Source: Lysobacter enzymogenes
GTDB lineage: Bacteria; Pseudomonadota; Gammaproteobacteria; Xanthomonadales; Xanthomonadaceae
Length of the DNA stretch: 64,000 nt
Reading direction: 5' to 3'
Assembly: GCF_900106525.1 (NCBI RefSeq)
Contig: NZ_FNOG01000005.1
Coordinates: 186,001-250,000 of the forward strand
Shown: piece after piece, positions 22,601 through 29,581 of the stretch
How the letters are laid out: each line of letters starts with the position of its first letter
How positions within the stretch are numbered: position 1 is the first letter of the stretch
Made by a program: the position numbers and the translations under genes
Notes under the pieces: generated by a model
What the model was told of the DNA's origin: nothing
Seen by the model: only the letters and a program-made list of their open reading frames with translations
Database searches by the model: none

Positions 22601-23268
22601 CATTGCTCGTAGGACGCGGCCGGCGCGTCGACCGCCTCGCCGCCGAGTTCGGCGACCAGTTCACGGGCGAGGATCTCGCAGGAATAGAAGTCGGCGACGA
22701 TGTGGTGCAGCACCATCGACACCACCAGACGCTCGCCGACGCGCACGCTGGCCAGGCGCATGACCGCGCCGTCTTCCAGCGCGAACGCGCGGTCGGCCTG
22801 CGCCAGCAACAGGTCTTTAGCCTGCGCTAAATCGTTCGCGGTTGCGTGAGCCCGGCATTCGTTGCGATGTTTGGCGAGGATGCGATAGCACGGCTCGCCG
22901 TCGCGCTCGCCGAACTGCGCGCGCAGCATCGGATGGCGCGCGCACAAACGCTCGAACGCAGCGGCGAGCTGGGCGTCGCCGATCCGGCCGTCCATGCCGA
23001 GCACGGCGGTGCAATGGTAGGCCGCGCTGTGCGGCGCGAGACGGTGCAGGAACCACAGCGCGCGCGGATTGGCCTGCAGCGGACGCCAATCGAAATAATC
23101 CGGCTGCGCGGCGAGGATGGCGTCGATCTCGTCGCGGCGCTCGTGCAGCGCCTGGCGCTCGGCGGGAGCGATCGCAGCCTCATCGTGCGCCGGAACCCTC
23201 CAGCCTGCGGGGCCGCGCTCGAGCGTGCCGCCCTTGCGCCAATAACTTGCGAGAATCGAGGACGCCAT
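16600..23268 (-). CDS. Non-ribosomal peptide synthetase, first subunit, two modules with tandem carriers (Asp-X1)
   Basis: A 2222-residue NRPS that starts the assembly line visible here. The ATG at 23268 is chosen because AGGGAAG lies 5 bases upstream and the protein then begins at the TubC docking segment. Domains: TubC docking (2-55), condensation (HHIVADFYS near 187), adenylation 1 (YTSGSTGQPKG near 637), carrier 1 (LGGDSILAL near 1027), carrier 2 (LGGDSIAAL near 1098), condensation with a DCL-type start (YPLSPLQEGLLF near 1184; HHLVIDRWS near 1320, R for the usual G), adenylation 2 (near 1787) and carrier (GGHSL near 2160). The by-eye code of A1 is D-L-T-K-V-G-H-V-G-K, the Asp code apart from V for I. 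A2 reads D-M-L-V-L-G-G-V-I-K, which I cannot assign. There is no epimerase. The N-terminal C domain has no upstream module in the window; it could be a starter (acylating) domain or accept from another protein. Confidence 0.95.
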   Translation of the reverse strand: MASSILASYWRKGGTLERGPAGWRVPAHDEAAIAPAERQALHERRDEIDAILAAQPDYFDWRPLQANPRALWFLHRLAPHSAAYHCTAVLGMDGRIGDAQLAAAFERLCARHPMLRAQFGERDGEPCYRILAKHRNECRAHATANDLAQAKDLLLAQADRAFALEDGAVMRLASVRVGERLVVSMVLHHIVADFYSCEILARELVAELGGEAVDAPAASYEQWSRENANYLDSERGQDAARYWQTLLRDAPASLDLPTDFARPPLRQWSGERIERALDPDLSAQVRATASALGVTPYIVLLGAYQLWLWRLSGQTDFVIGTPTLGRHAARHRHLVGYLANPVPVRASIDPQQGFADLAASLKAQMDASLRRQRYPLTRLLDDLALPRRSDRAPLFQHFFTYSQARLGWGEAVALETLHMGMRGAAHELILTVFENGDELRCQIGYSDALYSVQTVSGWLDGYVALLARIVADPAQALDALDWAGHGQAGEHGETIEPGARHAIERIEAAPGARIALHEGERKLDYAALRARARSWATGLEAQGGDVVGLALPRGEAQIAAMLAAWYAGQAWLALDPRLPDERLAYMVEDSGAGVVLGEGPRPSWLPAAVTWRAPETLAGASLSDIARDPDAVAYLIYTSGSTGQPKGVAVSHANLCGYVEGVLARLQADQPLAADAVFSTLATASADLGHTALFGALLSGRALRLIGDALARDPHALAEHLQQHRVDVLKIVPSHLQALLAAERPQRLLPKQALVFGGEALPWSLVEHVRELAPQCRVFNHYGPTETTVGATCIDAARAPRGTASVAIGAPLPNYRAYVLDAQGRPVAQGAIGELYVGGIGVARGYWRREALSAERFLPDPLDPARRVYRTGDRVQRLAGGELVFLGRADDQVKIRGYRVEPGEVEQRLRALPGIEQAVVLATTSANGAQALAAFYRGAHADPLTSLRAALPDYMVPARCLQVEAVPVTANGKIDRAALLALLEAATPAETAQAAPLTPFEAQLAALWQPLFPQAVLGPDASFFALGGDSILALRLVASARKHGIELTPTLLVETASLRELAQRLRPLSPTEALLRRVCAQALDRDSIEGDADFFELGGDSIAALKLVARARQAGLTLTPAELLEHRPLSALAAHLDRTTDATAEPAAASDPTASTMGAPFGLLDAAEGARLRAAHADAVDAYPLSPLQEGLLFAALAAPDSGQYLNQQVLSLTGPLDRERLIAAWSGLQQRHESLRVGFDWDHAGRPVQWLPVQAAPRLHEHDWSGRDSAQVQAELWALCERERASAFALEQPGLLRLHLVCAGPAQAWLVLTVHHLVIDRWSAAVLLQELFALYAGAELAPAPRYRDYIGWLGAQPVQGEETFWRAQLADYEGGEALPVPATPGEGRYLTEARLQRAEIDALRACAARLQVPLTSVLQAAWALLLSRYSNSADVCFGLTVSGRPPALAQAERMTGLFINTVPMRLRLQAGLEFGELCRQARDLSFAVQAHDRLPLARIAELAGFPNGAALLQTLLVIENIPLDTSAQLPGGLAYELVHAASATNLPLLVQITPEEDGLHLLLQSQRSQLPDDFVERVLADWLHLLRDVASLSDTPVGQIGLLAPAQWATWRARGQGPALPFVPERMPDSLADCIERSAQRHPAEPALVGGGRCLSYDELNRRANRLAHHLRALGLASGERVALVADRSVAITVAMLAVLKAGGAYVPIDPEHPHERIAFILADAGCRFALARGAGLACVDGSASRALDLDSDTLLAELAAQPESNPVRSHDASSPAYVIYTSGSTGQPKGVLVPHRGPLRLMQAVHAMLPAGPGDRVLQFTGLHFDMSVLEWLCAWTQGACLHLIERELTRSGEGLLALLAEQAITHVVAQPAVFAPLPPPSLPALRYLLLGGDVCPSELAERWGRGRVLLNGYGPTEASVIVTADRHEPGRAIALGHPLPHAQCYVLDWSGQPCPPESVGELHLAGDYLADGYLGLPEKTAAAFRTPERGVLAGVRLYATGDRVRQRRDGRLEFLGRRDHQVKIRGLRIELGEVEAALRAQPGVAEAVALVHRPGQDNACLVAFVQGGAEPAALRDALRLRLPAHLLPAHIECMATLPQSASRKVDRRALAALVEQVLRPQVRLAPASDSERRLLALWQRLFQREQIGVTEDFFALGGHSLLATRLAGAIALEFDLRLDLRRLFAATTIRDQALLIDALQAASTASSAGAEPVIESGFL

Positions 23269-23337
23269 GGTGTCTTCCCTTGCATGCATCGCGGCCCGCG
23301 AACGCATCGCCGGGCCGGCCCAGAGCCTCGGCGGCGG

Positions 23338-24396
23338 TCAGCCCGCCTGTCGTTCGCCTTGCGCGCGTTCCAGTTCCTGCAGCGAGAACGGCTCGGCCAT
23401 CGACACCACGATCTTGCGCTCGCCGTCGAACGGCTCGCGGCCGTGCGCGGCGAGCATGTTGTCGAGCATCACGATGTCGCCGGGCTGCCAGGGGAACTTG
23501 ACCGCTTCCTCGGCCAGCACGCCGCGGATGGACTCGAGCACGCTGTCTTCCAGTTCGCTGCCGTCGCCATAGAACACATGGCGCGGCAGGTTGCGCGCCT
23601 CGCCCAGGATGTCCAGCAGCATCGCCATCACGTCCGCGCCCTGGCTGGAGGCGTGGAACAGGTGGGCCTGGTTGAACCACAGCGGCACGCGCGTAACCGG
23701 ATGCCAGGCGGTGCCCTGCACCAGTTGCTCGGTGCGCAGCTGCTTGTCGCCGATCCAGTGGGTGGCGATGCCGTTGTCGCGGCAGAACGCATCGACCTCG
23801 GCGCGCGATTCGGTGCCGAAGGTCTGCTGCCACGACAAGTCCATGCCGGTGCCGTAGTTGCGCACGTACAGCAGGCGCTTGCGCTCGAAGCGCTCGCGGA
23901 TCGCAGGCTCGATGCGCTGATAGATGCGGCGGCTGTCGGCGATGGGCGTCTCGCCGCCGACCGGGCTGGCGACCACGCAGTGCAGCCAGATCTTCATCGG
24001 CCAGGCCGTGGTGTAGGCCTGCTCGTTGTGCAGCGGAATCGAGCGGTTCTTGGGGAATTCGGTCGAGGTGTACACGCCCTTGGTCAGCTTGGAGCGCTGG
24101 CTGGAGCCGAATTCGTAGCTGATCGGACCGAAGCCGAAGCTGCGCACGAAGGCATCGAAGGATTCCAGCCCGGCCACGCCGAAGCCGCGGAACAACAGTC
24201 CGGCGTGGCGGTACAACAGGCGCGAATTGAGTTCGGCGATATCGCCCGCGCTGTCGGCGATGGCGGCGCCGGCTTGCGCCGGCTCGACCAGCAAGGGGAA
24301 GCCGCGGGCGGGGTCGAACGCGCGCACGCGCAGCGAAGTCAGATCGGCGGTTGCGGCGGCCAGCGCCGAATCGTCCAGCGGAGCAAAGTCAACCAT
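23338..24396 (-). CDS. SyrP/TauD-type Fe(II)/2-oxoglutarate dioxygenase, probable Asp beta-hydroxylase
   Basis: A 352-residue stand-alone member of the TauD/TfdA fold. The iron-binding triad is visible as H-x-E in IPLHNEQAY (near 125) and the distal His in NMLAAHGREPF (near 318), with the following Arg positions for 2-oxoglutarate. The HNE form rather than HxD is typical of SyrP-like enzymes, which hydroxylate the beta carbon of Asp while it is bound to an NRPS carrier. The gene lies 69 bases upstream of the NRPS operon, in the same direction, and downstream of a Fur-like box, so it is probably the first gene of the iron-repressed transcript. Two Asp-type A domains in the following NRPSs (first module of subunit 1 and second module of subunit 2) are its likely clients. 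Acting on Asp is inferred from context; the family assignment is solid. Confidence 0.9.
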   Translation of the reverse strand: MVDFAPLDDSALAAATADLTSLRVRAFDPARGFPLLVEPAQAGAAIADSAGDIAELNSRLLYRHAGLLFRGFGVAGLESFDAFVRSFGFGPISYEFGSSQRSKLTKGVYTSTEFPKNRSIPLHNEQAYTTAWPMKIWLHCVVASPVGGETPIADSRRIYQRIEPAIRERFERKRLLYVRNYGTGMDLSWQQTFGTESRAEVDAFCRDNGIATHWIGDKQLRTEQLVQGTAWHPVTRVPLWFNQAHLFHASSQGADVMAMLLDILGEARNLPRHVFYGDGSELEDSVLESIRGVLAEEAVKFPWQPGDIVMLDNMLAAHGREPFDGERKIVVSMAEPFSLQELERAQGERQAG

Positions 24397-24441
24397 GTCA
24401 GCGATCCATATGCCAAAGCGGGCGATAGAATAGGATCAATG

Positions 24442-24458
24442 CAAATGATTGTCATTTG
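24442..24458. promoter_or_regulatory. Fur-like operator between the hydroxylase/NRPS operon and the thioesterase
   Basis: CAAATGATTGTCATTTG is a perfect 7-3-7 palindrome, and pairing continues outward after one mismatch. It closely resembles the Fur box of proteobacteria. It sits in the only AT-rich stretch of the 81-base gap between two divergent starts (24396 minus and 24478 plus), so one site could control both the NRPS transcript and the thioesterase. This predicts derepression under iron starvation. Confidence 0.82.
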
Positions 24459-24477
24459 AATTTATGGAGTTCAGCTG

Positions 24478-25212
24478 ATGCCCGTCACGCAATCCCTGCC
24501 GCGTTTGATTTGCTTTCCTTACGCAGGCGGCAGCTGGCATGCGTTCGCGCCGTGGCAAGCGGCGCTGCAAGGCCAACTCGAAGTGGTCGCACCGGAACTT
24601 CCAGGGCGCGGGCATCGCATCGGCGATGCCCCGTTCAGTCGTTTGCCTGCGCTGGTCGATTGGTTGCTCGACGAAGTCGACGCGCAATTGGCTGATGATT
24701 TCTCGCTATGGGGTCATAGCATGGGCGCATTGCTCGCGTATGAAGTCGCGCGCACGCTCGAACGCCGCGGGCGCCGCGCGCCGCGTCATCTGTTCGTCAC
24801 CGGCGCGTTGCCGCCGCGTCATCCGCGCCACGCCGAGTTCTATCATTCGCTCGACGACGACGAGTTGATCGCCAAGCTGGCGGCGATGAACGGAACGCCG
24901 CCGGAAGTGCTGCAGGACCGCGAACTGATGCAGATCCTGCTGCCGTTCGTGCGCGCGGATTTCGCCGTCTGCGAGACCTATGCCTGGGATCCGCGCGAAG
25001 CCGCGCTGCGCATGCCGATCACCGCCATCGGCGGCGACCGCGATCCCGATATCGCGATCGACCTGCTGCACGGCTGGCGCGATTGCACCCGCGCTGGCGT
25101 GCGCGTGCTGAGCATGAGCGGCGACCACTTCTTCCTGCGCGAACACGTCGCCGCGCTGGCCGAGGTGTTCACCCGGACCCTGGCGCGGCCGCTGCGGGTC
25201 GCGACAGCGTAG
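24478..25212 (+). CDS. Type II (editing) thioesterase
   Basis: A 244-residue alpha/beta hydrolase of the external thioesterase family that clears misprimed or stalled acyl groups from NRPS carriers. The order of elements fits: FPYAGGSWHAF oxyanion region near 15-26, PGRGHR near 44, nucleophile in GHSMG near 80, acidic residue in GGDRDPD near 183, and His in SGDHFFL near 216. Size is normal for the family (230-260). The ATG at 24478 is preceded by GGAG at a suitable distance. It is divergent from the NRPS operon across the Fur-like palindrome, which fits co-expression with siderophore synthesis. Its 3' end overlaps the tail of the convergent reductase gene by 44 bases. Confidence 0.93.
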   Translation: MPVTQSLPRLICFPYAGGSWHAFAPWQAALQGQLEVVAPELPGRGHRIGDAPFSRLPALVDWLLDEVDAQLADDFSLWGHSMGALLAYEVARTLERRGRRAPRHLFVTGALPPRHPRHAEFYHSLDDDELIAKLAAMNGTPPEVLQDRELMQILLPFVRADFAVCETYAWDPREAALRMPITAIGGDRDPDIAIDLLHGWRDCTRAGVRVLSMSGDHFFLREHVAALAEVFTRTLARPLRVATA

Positions 25213-26758
25213 CCGCGCGGATCGGGTCGCGGCGCAGCCAGCGCACGGTGCCGAGGCTGGCGACGGCCAGCGCCAGGCACAGCAGCTCGATCGTGACCAT
25301 CGGTGCTGCGTCGCCGGCGACGAGCGCGGCCCGTAGCGCGCGGCCCATCAGCGCCCAGTCGAGCAACGGCAACAGCAGGAACAGCGCGCCGGCGATGCCC
25401 AGCAGCACGATCAAGTCGCGCCGCGGCCGCGCGCTGCACACGCCCAGCGCGCAGGCGGCCAGCAGCGGCGCGGCGAACGCGCCGATCACCCAATCCATGC
25501 GCGCGGATACGTCCACCGGCAGCGTGCGCGCGGCCAGCATGACCGTCGCCAGCGCCAGCATCCCGCCACCGCAGGCGCCCACGCTCAAACCGGCGACCCA
25601 GCGCAGGCCGCGCGGTCGGACGCGCTGGCTCAGACGCTTTTCCAACCACAGCAGATTGCCGGTGGCGATCAGCACGCAGGTCGCGATCGCCAGCAGGAAG
25701 TAGATCAGGCGCAGGCCGAAGCCGCCGAAATCGCCGTAATGCAGCCGGTGCAGGACTTCGTTGCCGTGGGCCAGCGCGTTGATCGCGTGCGGCGGCAGCG
25801 TGCGCAGCGGTTCGCCGGTATCGAGGCGATAGCTCGCCTGCCCCACCTGGGCCAGCGAACCGTGGCCGTGGCCGTGCACGGTCAGCCAAGCGTTGCGGTC
25901 GCCGTAATGCAGGATCGAAACTCGCACCGGTTCCATGTCCCACTGCAGCGAGGCCGCGCGGATCAGCGCGTCGATGCTGCGCGCCGGCGCCGGCGCATGC
26001 GCGCTTTCGATCGGCAGCGGCGGCGCGAACAGCAGCTCGCGCAGCGGTTGCTCGTCGCCCTGCAGGCGGCCGAACACCATCAACACCTGCAGCAGCAAGG
26101 TCAGGCTGAACACGGTGCCGGTGAACGCCATCAGCAGATGGAACGGCAGCGCCAGCACGCCGAGGCTGTTGTGCAGGTCCAGCCAGCGCAGGCGCGGCTT
26201 GCCCCAGCGCGGGGCGAACAGCGCGGACAGGCTCAGTTTCGGCCAATGCAGCACCAATCCGGTGAGCAGGCCGAGGAACATCAGCAGCGACGCCACTCCG
26301 ACCAGGTAATGGCCGCCGGGCAGATACAGCTCTTTGTGGAATTCCTCGAAGAATTCGCCCAGACCGGTCGCCTCCGGGTCGGGCAACTGCGCGCCGGTGA
26401 CCGGATGGAACGCGGTGGCGCGGTAGAAATCGCCGGCGTCGTCGTAGAGGAAGACCTGGTAATAGGCGCTCATGCGCCCGGGCAGGATCACTTCGATGTG
26501 CGGGTCGGCGACTTCGCGCGGGACCTGCGTCGCTGCGAGCACGCCGTCGAGGCCGGCGACCGCGCGGCTGTGGCTGCCCAGGTAGTGCGGCGCCTTCTCC
26601 CACAGGTCGACCTCGCGCTTGAACATGGTCATGGCCCCGGCGAGGAACACCAGGAACAGCACCCACGACGCGATCAGCCCCAGCCAGCTGTGCGAGGCCA
26701 GCAAGCCGGCGGTGCCGCCGCGCGAACCCGGCTTGGCCGGCGCAGGCTTAGCGGACAT
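25169..26758 (-). CDS. PepSY-associated inner-membrane protein, probable siderophore-iron reductase
   Basis: A 529-residue membrane protein with a hydrophobic helix near the N-terminus (residues 23-46), a periplasmic PepSY-like loop, a further helix near 150-170 with LVLHWPK, another near 200-225 and several in the C-terminal third. This is the layout of the PepSY-TM family, whose members include FpvG of Pseudomonas, which reduces ferric pyoverdine in the periplasm. Conserved His in HKELYLPGGH and DLHNSLG are candidate haem or metal ligands. The ATG at 26758 lies inside the end of the preceding small membrane-protein gene (11-base overlap). Together with the TonB receptor upstream, the context points to releasing iron from the imported siderophore. 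The reductase role is inferred from family and neighbours. Confidence 0.85.
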   Translation of the reverse strand: MSAKPAPAKPGSRGGTAGLLASHSWLGLIASWVLFLVFLAGAMTMFKREVDLWEKAPHYLGSHSRAVAGLDGVLAATQVPREVADPHIEVILPGRMSAYYQVFLYDDAGDFYRATAFHPVTGAQLPDPEATGLGEFFEEFHKELYLPGGHYLVGVASLLMFLGLLTGLVLHWPKLSLSALFAPRWGKPRLRWLDLHNSLGVLALPFHLLMAFTGTVFSLTLLLQVLMVFGRLQGDEQPLRELLFAPPLPIESAHAPAPARSIDALIRAASLQWDMEPVRVSILHYGDRNAWLTVHGHGHGSLAQVGQASYRLDTGEPLRTLPPHAINALAHGNEVLHRLHYGDFGGFGLRLIYFLLAIATCVLIATGNLLWLEKRLSQRVRPRGLRWVAGLSVGACGGGMLALATVMLAARTLPVDVSARMDWVIGAFAAPLLAACALGVCSARPRRDLIVLLGIAGALFLLLPLLDWALMGRALRAALVAGDAAPMVTIELLCLALAVASLGTVRWLRRDPIRAATLSRPAAAAPGSG

Positions 26759-26999
26759 ACAGCCACGCGTTCAACAGCAGCGACGGCAGCGCCAGCGCAG
26801 CCAGGCCCAGCCACGCCGTGCGCAGGTTCGGCGCCCAATAGCAGAAGTAACCGAGCGCGACCCACAGCGGAAACGCCGCCAACAGCAGGATCAGCGACAA
26901 GACCGCCAGCGACGGGCCGGGCAGCCACATCAGGCTGAGCATCAAGGTGACCGTCGTCGCAGCCCCGCCGAGGCCGGCGGCCGCGCTACGCGCCCACAT
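26748..26999 (-). CDS. Small membrane protein of siderophore-uptake operon (DUF3649-like)
   Basis: An 83-residue, very hydrophobic protein with two or three predicted membrane helices (about 10-30, 32-55, 62-80) and a central CYWAPNLRTAWLG loop. Small proteins of this kind often precede PepSY-type reductases in siderophore operons and are annotated as DUF3649 or DUF3325; I favour DUF3649 but cannot confirm it by eye. GGAGGG lies about 8 bases before the ATG. The gene overlaps the reductase start by 11 bases and follows the TonB receptor after 111 bases, so the three are probably co-transcribed. It may be an accessory subunit of the reductase. Confidence 0.7.
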   Translation of the reverse strand: MWARSAAAGLGGAATTVTLMLSLMWLPGPSLAVLSLILLLAAFPLWVALGYFCYWAPNLRTAWLGLAALALPSLLLNAWLYVR

Positions 27000-27110
27000 G
27001 CGCCGCGCCCTCCGGCGACAGGCGAGCCGGCGCCCGATCGCGCTGCGCGACCGGGCGGCGACCGCTGGCGATGCGCGGCGCTGGCGTCATGGCGGGCGTC
27101 CCGGCGCCGG

Positions 27111-29351
27111 TCAGAACCGGTAGGCGACCGATACCAGCGCGGTGCGCGGATCGCCGATGCGCACGCTCGGAGCGAAGCGGTCGCCGTCGGAGGCGTAGTA
27201 CCAGCGTTTGTCGGCGAGGTTCTTCACGGTGAGCTGGAAGCGCAGATTGGCGTTGTCGCCGACCGGCACGTAGTACCACACGCCGGCATCGAACAAGGTG
27301 TAGGACGGCATCGACCAGGTGTTGTCGTCGTCGCCGTAGCGCTTGGACACGTAGTTGACGCCGGCGCCGAAGCCCAGGCCGCGCCAGGCGCCGTCGCGCA
27401 ACTCGTAGCTGCCCCACAGGTTGCCGCTGCGCGGGGCGACGTTGGCGTTGGTCTTGCCGAGCAGGGCCGGGGCCGGATCGCGGGTGATCTCGTAATCGAA
27501 ATCGGCGTAACTGGCGATCAGGTTGAAGCCTTCGGTGATGCGCAAGGTGGCATCGAACTCGATGCCGCGCGAGCGCGCCTCGCCGATGAAGCGGTAGCGG
27601 TCCAGGGTGCCGGTCGAATCCGGGTTGAACGCCGGGATGTTGGTCTTGCGCAGGTCGAACCAGCTGACGGTGAACTGCAGACGATCGGCGAACAGGTTGC
27701 CCTTCAGGCCCAGCTCCCATTGCTTGCCGGTCTGCGGCAGCGAGCGCGGATCGTAGTTGAAGAACGGGTGCACGGTGAACGAGGTCGCGCGGCTGGCGTA
27801 CACGGCCAGGCCCGGGGCGAACTCATAGGACACGCCGAGCTGGTAGGAGTTGTCGCTCCATTCGCGGTCGGCCACGGCGGCGGCGCCGACCGGGCGGCCC
27901 TCGTCGTAGCTCTGGTTGCGGCTGGCCACTTCGTACCAGTCGCGGCGCAGGCCCGCGGTCAGCAGCCAGGCCTCGTTCGGCTGCAGGATGTTCTGCACGT
28001 ACACGCCGCGGAAATCCAGGTCGGTGCGCGCGGTGCGGCTGAGCGTGGCCGAGGTCGGCTGCAGATTGCCGTAGACCGGCGCGAACACGTTGAACAGCGG
28101 CCGGCCGGTAAAGGCGTTGGCGGTCTCGTTGTCGCCGGTGAGCTCGCCGGCGTTGGTATCGGTGTAGCCGCCGTCGACGCCGGCCATCACCGTGTACTTC
28201 ATTCCGGCCGGTTCGAAACGGCCGGTCAGGCGGGCGTTGTACTGGCCCGAATCGACGTCGTAAGGATTGTTGCCGGCGACGTTGCGGATCAAGGTGCCGG
28301 CCGGCAAGGTGCGGCCGCGGACGGTAGTGTCGACCGCGTAGAAATCGTAGGCCCGCACCTGCAGGTCGTGCGATTCGGTCTTCTGGTAGGTGTAGCCCAC
28401 CACCGCGTCCCAGTGCTCGTTGAAGCGATGCTGGTACTGCGCGTCGAGCGAGTTGCCGGTCGACCAGGAATTCTCCCAGGACTCGCCGAAGCTGCGCGAG
28501 CGCGGCGTTTTCACGATCCGGCGCTCGCCGTCGGCGTAGCGGCCGACGATCGCGCCGCGGTCGATCGGCAGGGTCTCGTCGTAATAGTGATAGCTGACGG
28601 TGAGTTCGTCGCGCTCGCTCGGCCGCCAGGTCAGGCTCGGCGAAATCACCGTGCGCTCGACCTGCTTGCCGTCGCGGAAGGTGTCGGAATCTTCATAGGA
28701 CGCGGACAGGCGGTACAGCAGCGTGCCGTCGCCATCGAGCGCGCCGGTGAAGTCGCCCAGCAGATGGCGCTTGCCGTATTCGTCGAAGGTCGCCTCAAGA
28801 TAGCGGCGCGGCTGCGCCTGCGGCTTCTTGGTGACGATGTTGACCACGCCGCCCGGCTCGATCGCGCCGAACAGCAGCGAGGCCGGGCCTTTGATGACTT
28901 CGATGCTCTCGATGTCGGTGGTCGGGTTGCGCTGGTTCGCCGCCAGGCGGCGGCCGTCGCGATAGACGTTGTCGCGGCGGAAGCCGCGCAGGAAGAAGTC
29001 GTCGTTGGTGCCGCCGAAGCCGTCGCCGCGGCTGACGCCGCTGACGTTCTTGAGCGCTTCGTCGAGCTGGGTGACCTTCTGGTCGAGCAGGATCTGTTCG
29101 GGCAGCACCACCACCGAGCGCGGCGTGTTGAACAAGGGTGCGTCCACGCCCAGCACGCTGGCGGAGGCGTCGTTGTGATAGCGCGCCGGCTCGGTGCCCA
29201 CGGCCTGGACTGCGTCGAGCGTGGTCGGCTGATCGGCCGCCTCGGCCGCCTCGGCTGCGGCGGCAGCGCCCGTGGATGCTTCGGAGGCCAACGCCGTCGG
29301 CGAGGTCAGCGCCGCGATGCACAACGCCAAGGTTCGTTTGCGCAGGGTCAT
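27111..29351 (-). CDS. TonB-dependent siderophore receptor
   Basis: A 746-residue outer-membrane receptor. I start it at the ATG at 29351, which gives a clean signal peptide (MTLRKRTLALCIAALTS, cleavage near ALASEA), rather than the longer frame that reads through the promoter. The plug domain shows PRSVVVLPEQIL, the R-x-FFLRGF segment near 120 and EVIKGPASLLFG with PGGVVNIVTKKP, all hallmarks of the ferric-siderophore branch (FhuA/FpvA/FoxA). The chain ends in a typical beta-barrel signature (ALVSVAYRF). It lacks the long N-terminal signalling domain of transducing receptors. A Fur-like box lies 40 bases upstream. The next two genes encode membrane proteins for iron release. It probably imports the siderophore made by the neighbouring NRPSs. 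Confidence 0.93.
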   Translation of the reverse strand: MTLRKRTLALCIAALTSPTALASEASTGAAAAAEAAEAADQPTTLDAVQAVGTEPARYHNDASASVLGVDAPLFNTPRSVVVLPEQILLDQKVTQLDEALKNVSGVSRGDGFGGTNDDFFLRGFRRDNVYRDGRRLAANQRNPTTDIESIEVIKGPASLLFGAIEPGGVVNIVTKKPQAQPRRYLEATFDEYGKRHLLGDFTGALDGDGTLLYRLSASYEDSDTFRDGKQVERTVISPSLTWRPSERDELTVSYHYYDETLPIDRGAIVGRYADGERRIVKTPRSRSFGESWENSWSTGNSLDAQYQHRFNEHWDAVVGYTYQKTESHDLQVRAYDFYAVDTTVRGRTLPAGTLIRNVAGNNPYDVDSGQYNARLTGRFEPAGMKYTVMAGVDGGYTDTNAGELTGDNETANAFTGRPLFNVFAPVYGNLQPTSATLSRTARTDLDFRGVYVQNILQPNEAWLLTAGLRRDWYEVASRNQSYDEGRPVGAAAVADREWSDNSYQLGVSYEFAPGLAVYASRATSFTVHPFFNYDPRSLPQTGKQWELGLKGNLFADRLQFTVSWFDLRKTNIPAFNPDSTGTLDRYRFIGEARSRGIEFDATLRITEGFNLIASYADFDYEITRDPAPALLGKTNANVAPRSGNLWGSYELRDGAWRGLGFGAGVNYVSKRYGDDDNTWSMPSYTLFDAGVWYYVPVGDNANLRFQLTVKNLADKRWYYASDGDRFAPSVRIGDPRTALVSVAYRF

Positions 29352-29390
29352 CCGCGAGCCTAAAGCCGATCTGGGGCGCGCATCATACAA

Positions 29391-29413
29391 ATAAATGGGA
29401 ATGGTTATCAATT
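29391..29413. promoter_or_regulatory. Fur-like operator upstream of the siderophore receptor
   Basis: On the minus strand the segment reads AATTGATAACCATTCCCATT and onward. It matches the GATAAT-GATTCTCATT pattern of Fur boxes before many xanthomonad TonB receptors, with two or three changes. It lies 40 bases from the receptor start in an AT-rich island, a normal place for an iron-dependent operator overlapping the promoter. Confidence 0.7.
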
Positions 29414-29581
29414 GCGCGTTGCCGCGGCCCCTGTTGAGGGGACGGCAGGAACATCTGCGGAGCGATCTATCTCGCCCAGAAACGGTGTAGCCGCTGGCCA
29501 AAGCATCTAGCGGCGCAGACCGAACAGCCCCCAAGAACGGGAGCCGCTCCATGCCTATTTACAGGCGTTCCACACGTAGTC

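Noticed and set aside
27111-29552. Longer receptor start at 29552.
   Set aside because: The extra 67 residues run through the Fur-like box and are not protein-like; the ATG at 29351 gives a proper signal peptide.
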